This document shows, piece by piece, positions 38,875-47,227 of a stretch of DNA of 64,000 nt. The position numbers and the translations under genes were made by a program. The stretch is taken from positions 1,240,001-1,304,000 of the forward strand of contig NZ_CP082787.1 in the NCBI RefSeq assembly GCF_021462285.1, given 5' to 3'. The first letter of the stretch is position 1. Each line of letters starts with the position of its first letter. The DNA is from Serratia entomophila (GTDB taxonomy: Bacteria > Pseudomonadota > Gammaproteobacteria > Enterobacterales > Enterobacteriaceae). The notes beneath the pieces are model-generated. The model was not told where the DNA came from. It made no database searches and saw only the letters and a program-made list of their open reading frames with translations.

Positions 38875-38903
38875 TCAACACAGGCGTCGACGATGAAGAG
38901 AAA

Positions 38904-38988
38904 TGGTGCGGGAGGCGAGACTTGAACTCGCACACCTTGCGGCGCCAGAACCTAAATCTGGTGCGTCTACCAATTTCGCCACTCCCGC
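38904..38988 (-). tRNA. tRNA-Leu (TAG anticodon)
   Basis: 85 nt with CCA and a long variable arm (TGGCGCCGCAAGGTGTG region), as in class II tRNAs. Anticodon loop TTTAGGT gives TAG, which reads CUA/CUG. Matches the place of leuW in E. coli. Confidence 0.97.
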
Positions 38989-38994
38989 AAAATA

Positions 38995-39071
38995 TGGTGG
39001 CTACGACGGGATTCGAACCTGTGACCCCATCATTATGAGTGATGTGCTCTAACCAGCTGAGCTACGTAGCC
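38995..39071 (-). tRNA. tRNA-Met (CAT, elongator), first gene of the operon
   Basis: 77 nt with CCA. Same as the copy at 38564-38640 apart from TTCGAAT in the T loop. First transcribed gene of the six-tRNA operon, corresponding to metT. Confidence 0.97.
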
Positions 39072-39110
39072 ATCTTTTTTTGCTTTGCCTTCATCGGCGT
39101 TGCGGGGCGC

Positions 39111-39139
39111 ATTATGCGTATATGACCGATTTGCGTCAA
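39111..39139 (-). promoter_or_regulatory. Promoter of the tRNA operon
   Basis: On the minus strand TTGACG (-35) is followed after 17 bp by CATAAT (-10), and then by the GC-rich discriminator GCGCCCCGC. This is the pattern of stable-RNA promoters under stringent control. It lies about 40 nt before the first tRNA. Confidence 0.85.
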
Positions 39140-39243
39140 CAAGTTTTTTCCCGAAAAAGTGGGCAGAAGCGCCGTTTGTCTGGGTTGTGAACATTATGGC
39201 GATAAAAGCATCAATTCAAGCAATTGCCGGTAGAAAACATCAA

Positions 39244-39270
39244 CAAAAAGGCGGGCCATAAGGCCCGCCC
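39244..39270 (-). terminator. Terminator of asnB
   Basis: GGCGGGCC-ATAA-GGCCCGCC with CTTTTTGTTG following on the minus strand: a strong intrinsic terminator 22 nt past the asnB stop. Confidence 0.92.
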
Positions 39271-39291
39271 GGGTGACAAATCGCCGTGGAG

Positions 39292-40956
39292 TTATTTGTA
39301 GGCGGCCTGGTGTACGCCGACTGCACGACCAGAGGGATCGTCCATCTTTTTGAACGATTCATCCCACTCGATGGCCTTAGCCGAAGAGCAGGCCACCGAC
39401 GGGCCGCCGGGCACGCATTCGGCCGCGCTCGGCAGCGGGAACAGCTCTTCGAAAATTTCGCGGTACAGGTAGCCTTCTTTGGAGGTCGGCGTATTGTACG
39501 GGAAGCGGAAACGTGCGGTTTCGAGCTGTTGATCGCTGATCTGCTGCGCAGCGACCTCTTTCAGCGTGTCAATCCAGCTGTAACCTACGCCGTCGGAGAA
39601 CTGCTCTTTCTGGCGCCAGGCCACGCTGGCCGGCAGATAGGACTCAAAACATTCACGAAGGATATGTTTTTCCATTTTGCCATTGCCGCACATCTTGTCT
39701 TTCGGGTTGATGCGCATCGCCACGTCGAGGAATTTCTTGTCCAGGAAGGGCACGCGAGCCTCCACGCCCCAGGCGGACATCGCCTTGTTGGCGCGCGCGC
39801 AGTCAAACATGTGCAGCGCCAACAGTTTGCGTACCGTCTCATCGTGGAATTCGCGGGCGTCCGGCGCCTTGTGGAAGTACAGGTAACCGCCGAACACTTC
39901 GTCTGCGCCTTCGCCGGACAACACCATCTTGATGCCCATCGCTTTGATTTTACGCGACATCAGGTACATCGGCGTGGAGGCGCGGATGGTGGTGACGTCG
40001 TAGGTTTCGATGTGATAAATCACGTCGCGGATGGCGTCCAGGCCTTCCTGCACGGTGAAGTGGATCTCATGGTGCACGGTGCCCAGGTGGTTGGCCACTT
40101 CCTGCGCGGCGCGCAGATCCGGAGAGCCTTCCAGGCCGACGGCGAAGGAGTGCAGCTGGGGCCACCAGGCTTCGCTGCGCTCCTGATCTTCAACGCGGCG
40201 CGCGGCGTATTTCTTGGTGATCGCCGAAATCACCGAAGAGTCCAGCCCGCCGGACAACAACACGCCGTAAGGCACGTCGGACATCAGGTGGCTTTTCACC
40301 GAGTCTTCCAGCGCGGTGCGCAGGGCGTTGGCGTCGGTCAGGTTGTCTTTGACGTTGTCGTAGTCGAACCAGTCACGCTGGTAATATGCGCGGATCTCGC
40401 CGTCCTGGCTCCACAGGTAGCTGCCGGCCGGGAATTCCTTGATGGTGCGGCACACCGGCACCAGCGCTTTCATTTCAGAGGCGACATACAGGTTGCCGTA
40501 CTCGTCGTGGCCCATATACAGCGGGATGATGCCCAGGTGATCGCGGCCGATCAGGTAGGCGTCTTTTTCGGTGTCGTACAGGGCGAAGGCGAACATGCCT
40601 TGCAGATCGTCGAGGAACGCCGGGCCTTTCTCCTGATACAGCGCCAGGATCACTTCACAGTCGGAGCCGGTCTGGAACTCGTAGCGTTCGCTCAGCTGTT
40701 GGCGCAGCGCCTGGTGGTTGTAGATTTCGCCGTTAACCGCCAGAACGTGGGTGTGCGCAGCGTTGTACAGCGGTTGAGCGCCGTTGTTGACGTCGACGAT
40801 CGACAGACGCTCGTGCGCCAGAATGGCTTTATCGCTGGCGTAAACGCCGGACCAGTCCGGGCCGCGGTGGCGCATCAGGCGTGACAGCTCCAGCGCTTTC
40901 TTACGCAGTTCAACGGGATCGGACTTCAGATCGAGCACACCGAAAATAGAACACAT
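39292..40956 (-). CDS. asnB: Asparagine synthetase B (glutamine-hydrolysing)
   Basis: 554 residues, the E. coli length. Cys after the initiator Met (MCSIFGV) is the glutaminase nucleophile, with RHRGPDWSG and NGEIYNH; the synthetase domain has the PP-loop SGGLDSS. Uses Gln and ATP to make Asn from Asp. It is the last gene before the tRNA operon and downstream of chiC. No firm promoter could be picked in the 245 bases upstream. Confidence 0.97.
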   Translation of the reverse strand: MCSIFGVLDLKSDPVELRKKALELSRLMRHRGPDWSGVYASDKAILAHERLSIVDVNNGAQPLYNAAHTHVLAVNGEIYNHQALRQQLSERYEFQTGSDCEVILALYQEKGPAFLDDLQGMFAFALYDTEKDAYLIGRDHLGIIPLYMGHDEYGNLYVASEMKALVPVCRTIKEFPAGSYLWSQDGEIRAYYQRDWFDYDNVKDNLTDANALRTALEDSVKSHLMSDVPYGVLLSGGLDSSVISAITKKYAARRVEDQERSEAWWPQLHSFAVGLEGSPDLRAAQEVANHLGTVHHEIHFTVQEGLDAIRDVIYHIETYDVTTIRASTPMYLMSRKIKAMGIKMVLSGEGADEVFGGYLYFHKAPDAREFHDETVRKLLALHMFDCARANKAMSAWGVEARVPFLDKKFLDVAMRINPKDKMCGNGKMEKHILRECFESYLPASVAWRQKEQFSDGVGYSWIDTLKEVAAQQISDQQLETARFRFPYNTPTSKEGYLYREIFEELFPLPSAAECVPGGPSVACSSAKAIEWDESFKKMDDPSGRAVGVHQAAYK

Positions 40957-41201
40957 ACAACTCTCCTAACGACTTTTTTAGACTGTGATGTTGTTTTGCT
41001 TTTATGGGCGGCGGCAGCGGGTCGTCAGTAACGACGGGGCTTTGCCGCGCTGTGTTTATGAAAATGCGTCAAAAGCGGCGGGGGATGCAAGCGTTTTAAC
41101 GCTGCGCTGAAAAATAGTTGTTTGAGGTACTGCGATTTTTAGTGGATATTCAGTTATTGGCTTTAAAAATTATCGAATGTTCAATTTTTCCCTGTATGAA
41201 T

Positions 41202-41230
41202 GAGTCGCCGGCCAATTTTACCGGCGACTC
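41202..41230 (-). terminator. Terminator-like hairpin after chiC
   Basis: GAGTCGCCGG ... CCGGCGACTC, a perfect 10-bp stem with a 9-nt loop, 11 nt past the chiC stop. No T run follows directly, but a GGGAAAAATTG stretch lies about 15 nt further. Confidence 0.65.
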
Positions 41231-41241
41231 GTTGTCGACTA

Positions 41242-42687
41242 TCAGGCGATCAGCTGCCACAGGGTGAAGGCCTGGTCCGGCGTCCATCCTGCGTTCGAGG
41301 TGTGCGCCTGCAGGCAGACGTATTTCTTGCCTTTATAGGTCACCTGGTCGCCGGCTTTATAGCCGTGGTTGTTTTGCCACTCGTCCACGCCCGGATTGGG
41401 CGGCGTGCCGCCGTCGGCGGTTTTCACCGCCAGCGCGCTGCTCGGCAGCGAGGTATTGCCCTGGCTGTCGGTGGCGGTGACAAAGTAACTGTACTGGGTG
41501 GCCGGCGTCAGGCCGCTGTCCTGCAGCGCAAGGGCGCTGGTCTGGCCGATGGCGTTGCCGTTGCGATAAACGCTGTAGTGGCTTATCGGTTTGGCGCTGG
41601 CGGCGGCGCTCCAGTTCAGCGTCAGCGACGTTGAAGTGAGTGCGGTGGCGTTCAGCGCCGTCGGCGCCTCAGGCTTTCCCGGTAGCGGCGGGGTGACTCC
41701 GCCCTGGATCAGTGCAGCGTAGCGCGTTTTGAACTCCCAGTTGTAGGCCACGCCGGCGCTGCTTTTGCCGTTGTCCCAGTTTACCGACCAGGTCATCAGC
41801 CCCTTGATCGACAGATTTTTGGCGTCGAGCCGCGCAAAGGCGTTGTAGACCGCCTGCTTGTTGACCACGTAGCCGCTTGCCGCCGCGTCGTTGTTGCTCG
41901 GCAGGCCGATAACGAATTTCGCCGCCGGGATTTTGGCGTAGCCGCGGGTGCCGGTGACCAGGCTTTCCGTCAGGTAATAGAGGAAGTCCTCTTTCATGGC
42001 GTCGTTATCCTGGGTGATCCAGGCGTTGAGCTCGTCAACCCAGATGCCGTCGCCGCCCTGGTTGTAATATTGCGGCGCGATAAAGTCATAATAGCCTTCG
42101 AGCGCGGTAATATAATCCAGGTAGGTGCCGTTGGCGCGCAAATAAGGGAATTCCGGCGCCATGCTGACAATAAAGTTTTTACCCTGCGCGGCGTAGTGCG
42201 CTTTCACCTTTTTCAGTGCCGCCGGCAGCACGGTTTTATTGTTGGCCGCGCCGATGGCCGCCTGTTCCAGATCGATATCCAGGCCGTCGAAACCGTAAGT
42301 TTCCACCAGGCGGATAATTTCGTTGGCCAGCGGCTCTTCGTCGCCGGTTTTCAATTCGATATGCGCATCCGCGCCGCCGAGAGAAATCAGTACCGCGCGC
42401 CCCTGGCTGTTCAACACGCCCACCTGGCGGCGGAACTCGGCGTCGGTCAGGTTGTAGGGCTTGAAGGTCGGGATGCCCTGGCCTTTCATAAAGGCGACCG
42501 CCACCACGTTATATTCAGGCGGGATATCGGTCAGATCCATATTGGTGAATTTGCCTTGCTTGTAACCATCGCTGGCGCCGGCCAGCCAGTTATGCCAGAA
42601 ACCCATCAGGATTTTTTTGTTGGAGATGTCCGGCATCGCGGCTGCGTCGTCTGCGGCTTGCGTATTGATAATATTATTAGTGCTCAT
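41242..42687 (-). CDS. chiC: Chitinase ChiC (GH18, FnIII, chitin-binding)
   Basis: 481 residues from MSTNN at 42687 (S. marcescens ChiC: about 480). A GH18 catalytic domain (about 25-330) carries the DxxDxDxE motif as DGLDIDLE and NWDNGKSSAGVAYNWE. It is followed by an FnIII domain (about 345-430, PEAPTALNATAL...) and a CBM5/12 chitin-binding domain (about 440-481, DEWQNNHGYKAGDQVTYKGK and WTPDQAFTLWQLIA). There is no signal peptide; known ChiC leaves the cell by a holin/endopeptidase (ChiWX) route. It is a non-processive endo-chitinase. The in-frame upstream ATG at 42723 is not supported. Confidence 0.96.
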   Translation of the reverse strand: MSTNNIINTQAADDAAAMPDISNKKILMGFWHNWLAGASDGYKQGKFTNMDLTDIPPEYNVVAVAFMKGQGIPTFKPYNLTDAEFRRQVGVLNSQGRAVLISLGGADAHIELKTGDEEPLANEIIRLVETYGFDGLDIDLEQAAIGAANNKTVLPAALKKVKAHYAAQGKNFIVSMAPEFPYLRANGTYLDYITALEGYYDFIAPQYYNQGGDGIWVDELNAWITQDNDAMKEDFLYYLTESLVTGTRGYAKIPAAKFVIGLPSNNDAAASGYVVNKQAVYNAFARLDAKNLSIKGLMTWSVNWDNGKSSAGVAYNWEFKTRYAALIQGGVTPPLPGKPEAPTALNATALTSTSLTLNWSAAASAKPISHYSVYRNGNAIGQTSALALQDSGLTPATQYSYFVTATDSQGNTSLPSSALAVKTADGGTPPNPGVDEWQNNHGYKAGDQVTYKGKKYVCLQAHTSNAGWTPDQAFTLWQLIA

Positions 42688-42724
42688 AGCGGCCTCGTTA
42701 TTTTTGGGTAAGAGTATTTCCACA

Positions 42725-42752
42725 CGCCGGCAATAACGGTTATTGCCGGGCG
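42725..42752 (-). promoter_or_regulatory. Strong inverted repeat in the chiC leader
   Basis: GGCAATAAC-G-GTTATTGCC extended by CGCC/GGGCG forms a nearly perfect palindrome of about 27 bp, 38 nt upstream of the chiC start. It could be an operator, a 5' mRNA stabiliser, or an attenuator. No T tract follows, so it is not a plain terminator of nagD. Confidence 0.6.
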
Positions 42753-42866
42753 TAAATACATAGTGCGGATTTTTAACGAGGGGAGAGTGAAACCTTTGGC
42801 GGCCAAGAATAAATTAAATTCAAATTGGCTGGGGAGTGAGCAGGGCGGCCGGAGCCGCCGCAGCCA

Positions 42867-43619
42867 TTAAAAGATATTGATATCGGCAACCGACGGGAAA
42901 ATATAACTCGGGCGGAACGGCATGGTTTCAACATCGTTCAGCGTGGAGACCCCAGACAGCACCAGCACGGTTTCCAGACCGGCCTGGAAGCCCGCCAGGA
43001 TATCGGTGCGCAGGTTGTCGCCGACGATCACCGTTTCTTCCGAATGCGCCTGCATTTTGTTCAGCGCGGCGCGGATGATCCACGGGCTGGGCTTGCCGAC
43101 GTAAAACGGCTTGCGGCCGGTGATCTTCTCGATCGGGGCGCACAGCGCGCCGCAGGCCGGCGTAAAGCCGTGGCCATGGCTATCCGGGTTGGTGGCGATA
43201 AAGCGCGCGCCGTTATTCACGAAATAGGCGGCCTTGTGCATCATGTCCCAGTTGTAGGAACGGGTTTCGCCGACGATCACGAAGTCCGGGTTGATGTCGG
43301 TGATGGTGAAACCGGCTTTGTACAGTTCGTGGATCAGAGCGCCTTCCCCCACCACATAGGCTTTTTTTCCTTCCTGGCGGCGCAGGAAATCGGCGGTGGC
43401 CATTGCGGAGGTATAGAACGCGCTTTCCGGCACTTCCAGCCCGGCGGCGGCGAAGCGGTTCGCCAGATCCTGCGCGGTCTGCGACGGATAGTTGGTCAGC
43501 ACCACCAGCGGCATGCCCTGTTCCTGAATGCGCGCCAGAAACAGATCGGCGCCGGGAACCGGCGTATTGTCATGCAGCAGCACGCCGTCGATATCACATA
43601 TAACGTTTTTGATTGTCAT
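42867..43619 (-). CDS. nagD: UMP/ribonucleotide phosphatase NagD
   Basis: 250 residues, the E. coli length. HAD-IIA motifs: CDIDGVLLHD (nucleophile Asp), VVLTNYPSQ (motif II Thr), GKPSPWII and IVGDNLRTDIL (motifs III/IV). Nucleotide phosphatase encoded in the nag operon; its link to amino-sugar use is unclear. Last gene of nagBACD. Confidence 0.96.
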   Translation of the reverse strand: MTIKNVICDIDGVLLHDNTPVPGADLFLARIQEQGMPLVVLTNYPSQTAQDLANRFAAAGLEVPESAFYTSAMATADFLRRQEGKKAYVVGEGALIHELYKAGFTITDINPDFVIVGETRSYNWDMMHKAAYFVNNGARFIATNPDSHGHGFTPACGALCAPIEKITGRKPFYVGKPSPWIIRAALNKMQAHSEETVIVGDNLRTDILAGFQAGLETVLVLSGVSTLNDVETMPFRPSYIFPSVADINIF

Positions 43620-43685
43620 TGTTGCTGTTTCTCATGATTGCGGCAGGCAAAAAGCGACGATAGCACACCTGCCAGAAGCGGCGGA

Positions 43686-44906
43686 TCAGCTTTCCAGCAA
43701 GCGCTGCAATAGCACGCCGTTGAGCATCGCCCGCTTGGCCAGGGCGAAAGCGCCGATCGCCGAGCGATGATTGAGTTCGGAGGTGACCACCGGCAGATTT
43801 TTGCGGAAGTCCTTCAGCACCTGGGTGTTGATGCAGCTTTGGATCGCCGGCAGCAGCACTTTTTCCGCCTCGGTGATTTCACCGGCGATCACCACCTTCT
43901 GCGGGTTGAACAGGTTAATGGCGATGGCCACCGCCTTGCCCAGGTAGCGGCCGACATGTTCGATCACTTCGCTGGCCAGCAGATCGCCGCGGTTGGCGGC
44001 CTTGCAGATGGCGGCGATGCTGCAGTCGTCCAGCGTCAGCTTGCTCGGGTAGCCCTGCGTCAACAGCTGGCGCACCCGGTGTTCGATAGCCGCATTGGCG
44101 GCCACGGTTTCCAGGCAGCCGAAGTTGCCGCAGTGGCAGCGTTCGCCCAAGGGATCGATCTGAATGTGGCCGATTTCGCCGACGTTGCCGTTGTTGCCGA
44201 GGAAAATCTGGCCGTTGACGATGATGCCGGCGCCGGTGCCGCGGTGCAGGCGAACCAGAATCGAGTCTTCGCAGTCGCGGGTGGCGCCAAAATAGTGCTC
44301 CGCCAGCGCCAGGCTGCGGATGTCGTGGCCGACGAAGCTGGTGACGTTAAAGCGCTGCTGCAGGTTATCCACCAGCGCCCAGTTGCTGACGCTGATGTGC
44401 GGCATGTAGCGCACCACCCCCAGCGCCGGGTCCACCAGGCCGGGCAGGATCACTGCAATGGCGATCAGCTCGCGCAGCTTGCGCTGGTTGCTCTCGATAA
44501 ATTGCGCGATGGCGGCGAACAGCGCGTTTTCCAGCGTTTCCTGGGTGCGTTCCGGCAGCGGATAGTGTTCTTCACCGAGCGACTTGCCGCTCATGTCGTA
44601 CAGGGTAATGGTGGCGTCATGGCGCCCAAGGCGCACGGCCACGGTATGAAAATGGCGGGTTTCGGAGACGATGGAGATGGCGCGGCGGCCGCCGGTGGAG
44701 GCTTGCTGATCGACTTCCTTGATCAGCCCGCGCTCCAACAGCTGGCGAGTAATTTTAGTGACGCTGGCGGGGGCTAGCTGGCTGAGTTCGGCAATCTGAA
44801 TGCGCGAGATCGGGCCCTGCTGGTCGATCAGGCGGTAAACTGCCGCGCCGTTGAGTTGTTTGACTAAGTCAACATTCCCTATCTGTGCCTGTCCGCCGGT
44901 GCTCAT
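43686..44906 (-). CDS. nagC: N-acetylglucosamine repressor NagC
   Basis: 406 residues from the ATG at 44906 (E. coli: 406). An N-terminal winged helix (RIQIAELSQLAPASVTKITR) is followed by the ROK fold with HRGTGAGIIVNG and the zinc motif GERCHCGNFGCLE. NagC binds operators at nagBE, chiP and others and releases on GlcNAc-6-P. Candidate operators for it are present at nagB-nagE and in front of chiP. Confidence 0.97.
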   Translation of the reverse strand: MSTGGQAQIGNVDLVKQLNGAAVYRLIDQQGPISRIQIAELSQLAPASVTKITRQLLERGLIKEVDQQASTGGRRAISIVSETRHFHTVAVRLGRHDATITLYDMSGKSLGEEHYPLPERTQETLENALFAAIAQFIESNQRKLRELIAIAVILPGLVDPALGVVRYMPHISVSNWALVDNLQQRFNVTSFVGHDIRSLALAEHYFGATRDCEDSILVRLHRGTGAGIIVNGQIFLGNNGNVGEIGHIQIDPLGERCHCGNFGCLETVAANAAIEHRVRQLLTQGYPSKLTLDDCSIAAICKAANRGDLLASEVIEHVGRYLGKAVAIAINLFNPQKVVIAGEITEAEKVLLPAIQSCINTQVLKDFRKNLPVVTSELNHRSAIGAFALAKRAMLNGVLLQRLLES

Positions 44907-44933
44907 CAATAATTTTACTCGCTGTTCATTAAG

Positions 44934-46073
44934 TTAAACCTCGTTACCGTTAACGAGCGTTTTGGTGATGTTAAAATCACGGGTAAAGGCGGTCAGGTTA
45001 GCCACTTTGCCGGCTTCGATGGTGCCCAGCAGGTGGTCAACGCCGATCGCGCGCGCCGGATACAGCGTCGCCATGCGCAGCGCTTCGTCCAGAGCGATGC
45101 CGATGTGTTCCACGCTGTTCTGCACCGCCTCGATCATGGTCAGCGCAGAGCCGCTCAGGGTGCCGTTCTCATCCACGCACAGCCCGTCACGATAGTATAT
45201 TGTTTTGCCGGCGAAAATAAATTGGTCAATATCTGCACCCGCCGGGGCGGTCGCGTCGGTGACCAGCACCAATTTATCACCTTTCAGGCGTTTGGCGTTA
45301 CGGATACTCGCCCAGGCCACGTGATGGCCGTCGGCGATGATGCCGGTATAGACCTCCGGCGTGTCGAAGATCGCGCCCATCAGCCCCGGTTCGCGGCCCG
45401 TGATGTACGGCATGGCGTTGTACAGGTGGGTGGCGAAGCTGATGCCGGCGGCGAAGCCGGTGCGGGCCTGATCGTAGGTGGCGTTCGAGTGGCCGGCGGA
45501 GACGATGATGCCGGCGTCGGTCAGCTGCTTGATAAAGTGCGGCTCCACCATTTCCGGCGCCAGCGTCACCTTGGTTATCACGTCGGCGTTGGCGCACAGG
45601 TAGTCGATCATTTCCTGGGTCGGCTTGCGGATAAACGCCGGATTATGGGTGCCTTTCTTCACCGGGCTGAGGTACGGCCCTTCCAGGTGCAGGCCGAGCG
45701 CCTGGTTACGGTGTTTTTTCAGATAAGCGCGCATCACCTCGATGCTGTGCTTCATAAATTCGTCGCTGCTGGTGATCAGCGTCGGCAGATAGCTGGTGCA
45801 GCCGGACTTTTCGTTGGCGCGCTGCATGATCTCCAGCGTTTCTTCCGAAATGGCTTCCAGCGAATCGTTGAACTGTACGCCGCCGCAGCCGTTAAGCTGC
45901 ACGTCGATCAGCCCGGGGGCCAGGATAGCGCCACCCAGATCGCGCGTTTCGATGCCGGCGGGCAGTTCGGCCACCGGGCAGACTCTTTCAATCAGCCCAT
46001 CAGCGATAATCACCGCGTGGTCATCAAGTACGTCGTGGCCGGTAAAAATCCGGCCTTGGGTTAAAGCGAACAT
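44934..46073 (-). CDS. nagA: N-acetylglucosamine-6-phosphate deacetylase NagA
   Basis: 379 residues from the ATG at 46073 ([13 protein letters not shown]), where AGGGGG has proper spacing; adjacent upstream ATGs are possible. Metal and substrate motifs: [35 protein letters not shown], and catalytic Asp in [10 protein letters not shown]. It converts GlcNAc-6-P to GlcN-6-P. Follows nagB by 18 nt. Confidence 0.96.
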   Translation of the reverse strand: MFALTQGRIFTGHDVLDDHAVIIADGLIERVCPVAELPAGIETRDLGGAILAPGLIDVQLNGCGGVQFNDSLEAISEETLEIMQRANEKSGCTSYLPTLITSSDEFMKHSIEVMRAYLKKHRNQALGLHLEGPYLSPVKKGTHNPAFIRKPTQEMIDYLCANADVITKVTLAPEMVEPHFIKQLTDAGIIVSAGHSNATYDQARTGFAAGISFATHLYNAMPYITGREPGLMGAIFDTPEVYTGIIADGHHVAWASIRNAKRLKGDKLVLVTDATAPAGADIDQFIFAGKTIYYRDGLCVDENGTLSGSALTMIEAVQNSVEHIGIALDEALRMATLYPARAIGVDHLLGTIEAGKVANLTAFTRDFNITKTLVNGNEV

Positions 46074-46091
46074 CATAGCCCCCTGCAAAGA

Positions 46092-46892
46092 TTAAAGACT
46101 CTTAACGCTTTCCGCTTCTAATTCGCGGAAGTATTTAACGGTTTTGACTTTCAGTTCCATGGTGGACGGCTCGTCGCATACCACCACCGCCTTGGCGTGC
46201 AGCTGCAGGCAACTGATGGTCCACATGTGGTTGATATTGCCTTCCACTGCGGCTTCCAGCGCTTGCGCCTTGGCGTGGCCGGTCACCAGAATCATCACTT
46301 CTTCCGCGTCCAGCAGCGTGCCCACGCCGACGGTCAATGCATATTTCGGCACCAGGCTGACGTCGCCGCCAAAGAAGCGCGAGTTGGCGATGCGCGTGTC
46401 TTCGGTCAGCGTTTTGATGCGGGTACGTGAAGCCAGTGAAGAAGCCGGCTCGTTGAACGCGATGTGGCCGTCGATGCCGACGCCGCCCATAAACAGGTTA
46501 ATTTTACCGTAAGACCTGATCTTCTCTTCATACTGGCGGCATTCGGCGTCGACGTCGGCGGCGTTGCCATTCAGCAGGTTGATATTTTCACGTGGGATAT
46601 CAACGTGATCAAAGAAATTGCGGTACATGAAGGTATGATAGCTTTCCGGGTGTTCCTGCGGCAGGCCAACGTATTCATCCATGTTGAAAGTCACAACATG
46701 CTTAAAGCTTACTTCACCTGCTTTGTGCATCGCAATCAGATGTTTGTAGGCTTCCAGCGGCGTGCCGCCGGTTGGCAGGCCAAGAACAAACGGGCGTTCT
46801 GCAGTTGGCTTGAATGCGTTGATGCGTTGAACGATATGGCGCGCAGCCCATTTGCCGACTTGAGCGGTATCTTTCAGTGGGATAAGTCTCAT
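46092..46892 (-). CDS. nagB: Glucosamine-6-phosphate deaminase NagB
   Basis: 266 residues, the E. coli length. [32 protein letters not shown] (catalytic Asp) and [13 protein letters not shown] are all present. It turns GlcN-6-P into fructose-6-P and ammonia, linking chitin breakdown to glycolysis. First gene of nagBACD, divergent from nagE. Confidence 0.97.
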   Translation of the reverse strand: MRLIPLKDTAQVGKWAARHIVQRINAFKPTAERPFVLGLPTGGTPLEAYKHLIAMHKAGEVSFKHVVTFNMDEYVGLPQEHPESYHTFMYRNFFDHVDIPRENINLLNGNAADVDAECRQYEEKIRSYGKINLFMGGVGIDGHIAFNEPASSLASRTRIKTLTEDTRIANSRFFGGDVSLVPKYALTVGVGTLLDAEEVMILVTGHAKAQALEAAVEGNINHMWTISCLQLHAKAVVVCDEPSTMELKVKTVKYFRELEAESVKSL

Positions 46893-47000
46893 CTAACACC
46901 TCTTTGGGTAAGTAAACTAAAGCTATACTGTACGGGCCTGATGGAGAGCCCCAAGCCTAAACCAGCTTTATGATTCTCGCGTGAATCTTCCGTCCAGTTG

Positions 47001-47022
47001 ATTTTTTGAATGATAAAATAAG
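47001..47022. promoter_or_regulatory. NagC operator candidate, nagB side
   Basis: TTTG-AATGA-TAAA with AT-rich flanks (ATTTTTTGAATGATAAAATA). This fits the NagC/Mlc half-site geometry of TT(C/T)G-N5-(C/T)(G/A)AA. Its centre is at 47011. Confidence 0.6.
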
Positions 47023-47063
47023 TTTTGTGTGATGGCTAGCAATCTGGCAGGTTAAGACTACTT

Positions 47064-47085
47064 TTTGGTGATATAAATCACAAAA
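47064..47085. promoter_or_regulatory. CRP site between nagB and nagE
   Basis: GGTGA-TATAAA-TCACA, matching TGTGA-N6-TCACA in 9 of 10 positions. CRP activation of both nag directions is known in E. coli. Confidence 0.8.
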
Positions 47086-47092
47086 AAGGAGG

Positions 47093-47119
47093 TTTTAATT
47101 TGCGATACAAAATAATTTT
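47093..47119. promoter_or_regulatory. NagC operator candidate, nagE side
   Basis: TTTG-CGATA-CAAA in AT-rich flanks, centre 47105. This is 94 bp from the nagB-side operator, close to nine helical turns, the arrangement that supports NagC looping in E. coli. Confidence 0.7.
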
Positions 47120-47227
47120 TTTACACTCCGCATGAGTGATACGAGCCATGCGTTATTTCTAAAAGGTAGTGAGAGCGTCAAATAAACTACTAATAGGGTC
47201 CGTCCGCGGACAACATAGGGGGAAAAG

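Larger units (their letters stand above)
46893..47227. promoter_or_regulatory. nagB-nagE divergent control region
   Basis: 335 bases between the divergent nag genes with no ORF. It contains two NagC-type operators and a CRP site (listed separately), plus the promoters. The nagE start is GTG with GGGGGAAAAG upstream. Confidence 0.75.

Noticed and set aside
38484..39071. CRISPR-like spaced repeats
   Set aside because: The repeated units are tRNA genes with complete cloverleaves and encoded CCA, not CRISPR repeats.
42770..42866. A NagC-type box between nagD and chiC (TTTG-GCGGC-CAAG)
   Set aside because: It lacks the AT-rich flanks and the final A of the CAAA half-site seen at the nag and chiP sites.
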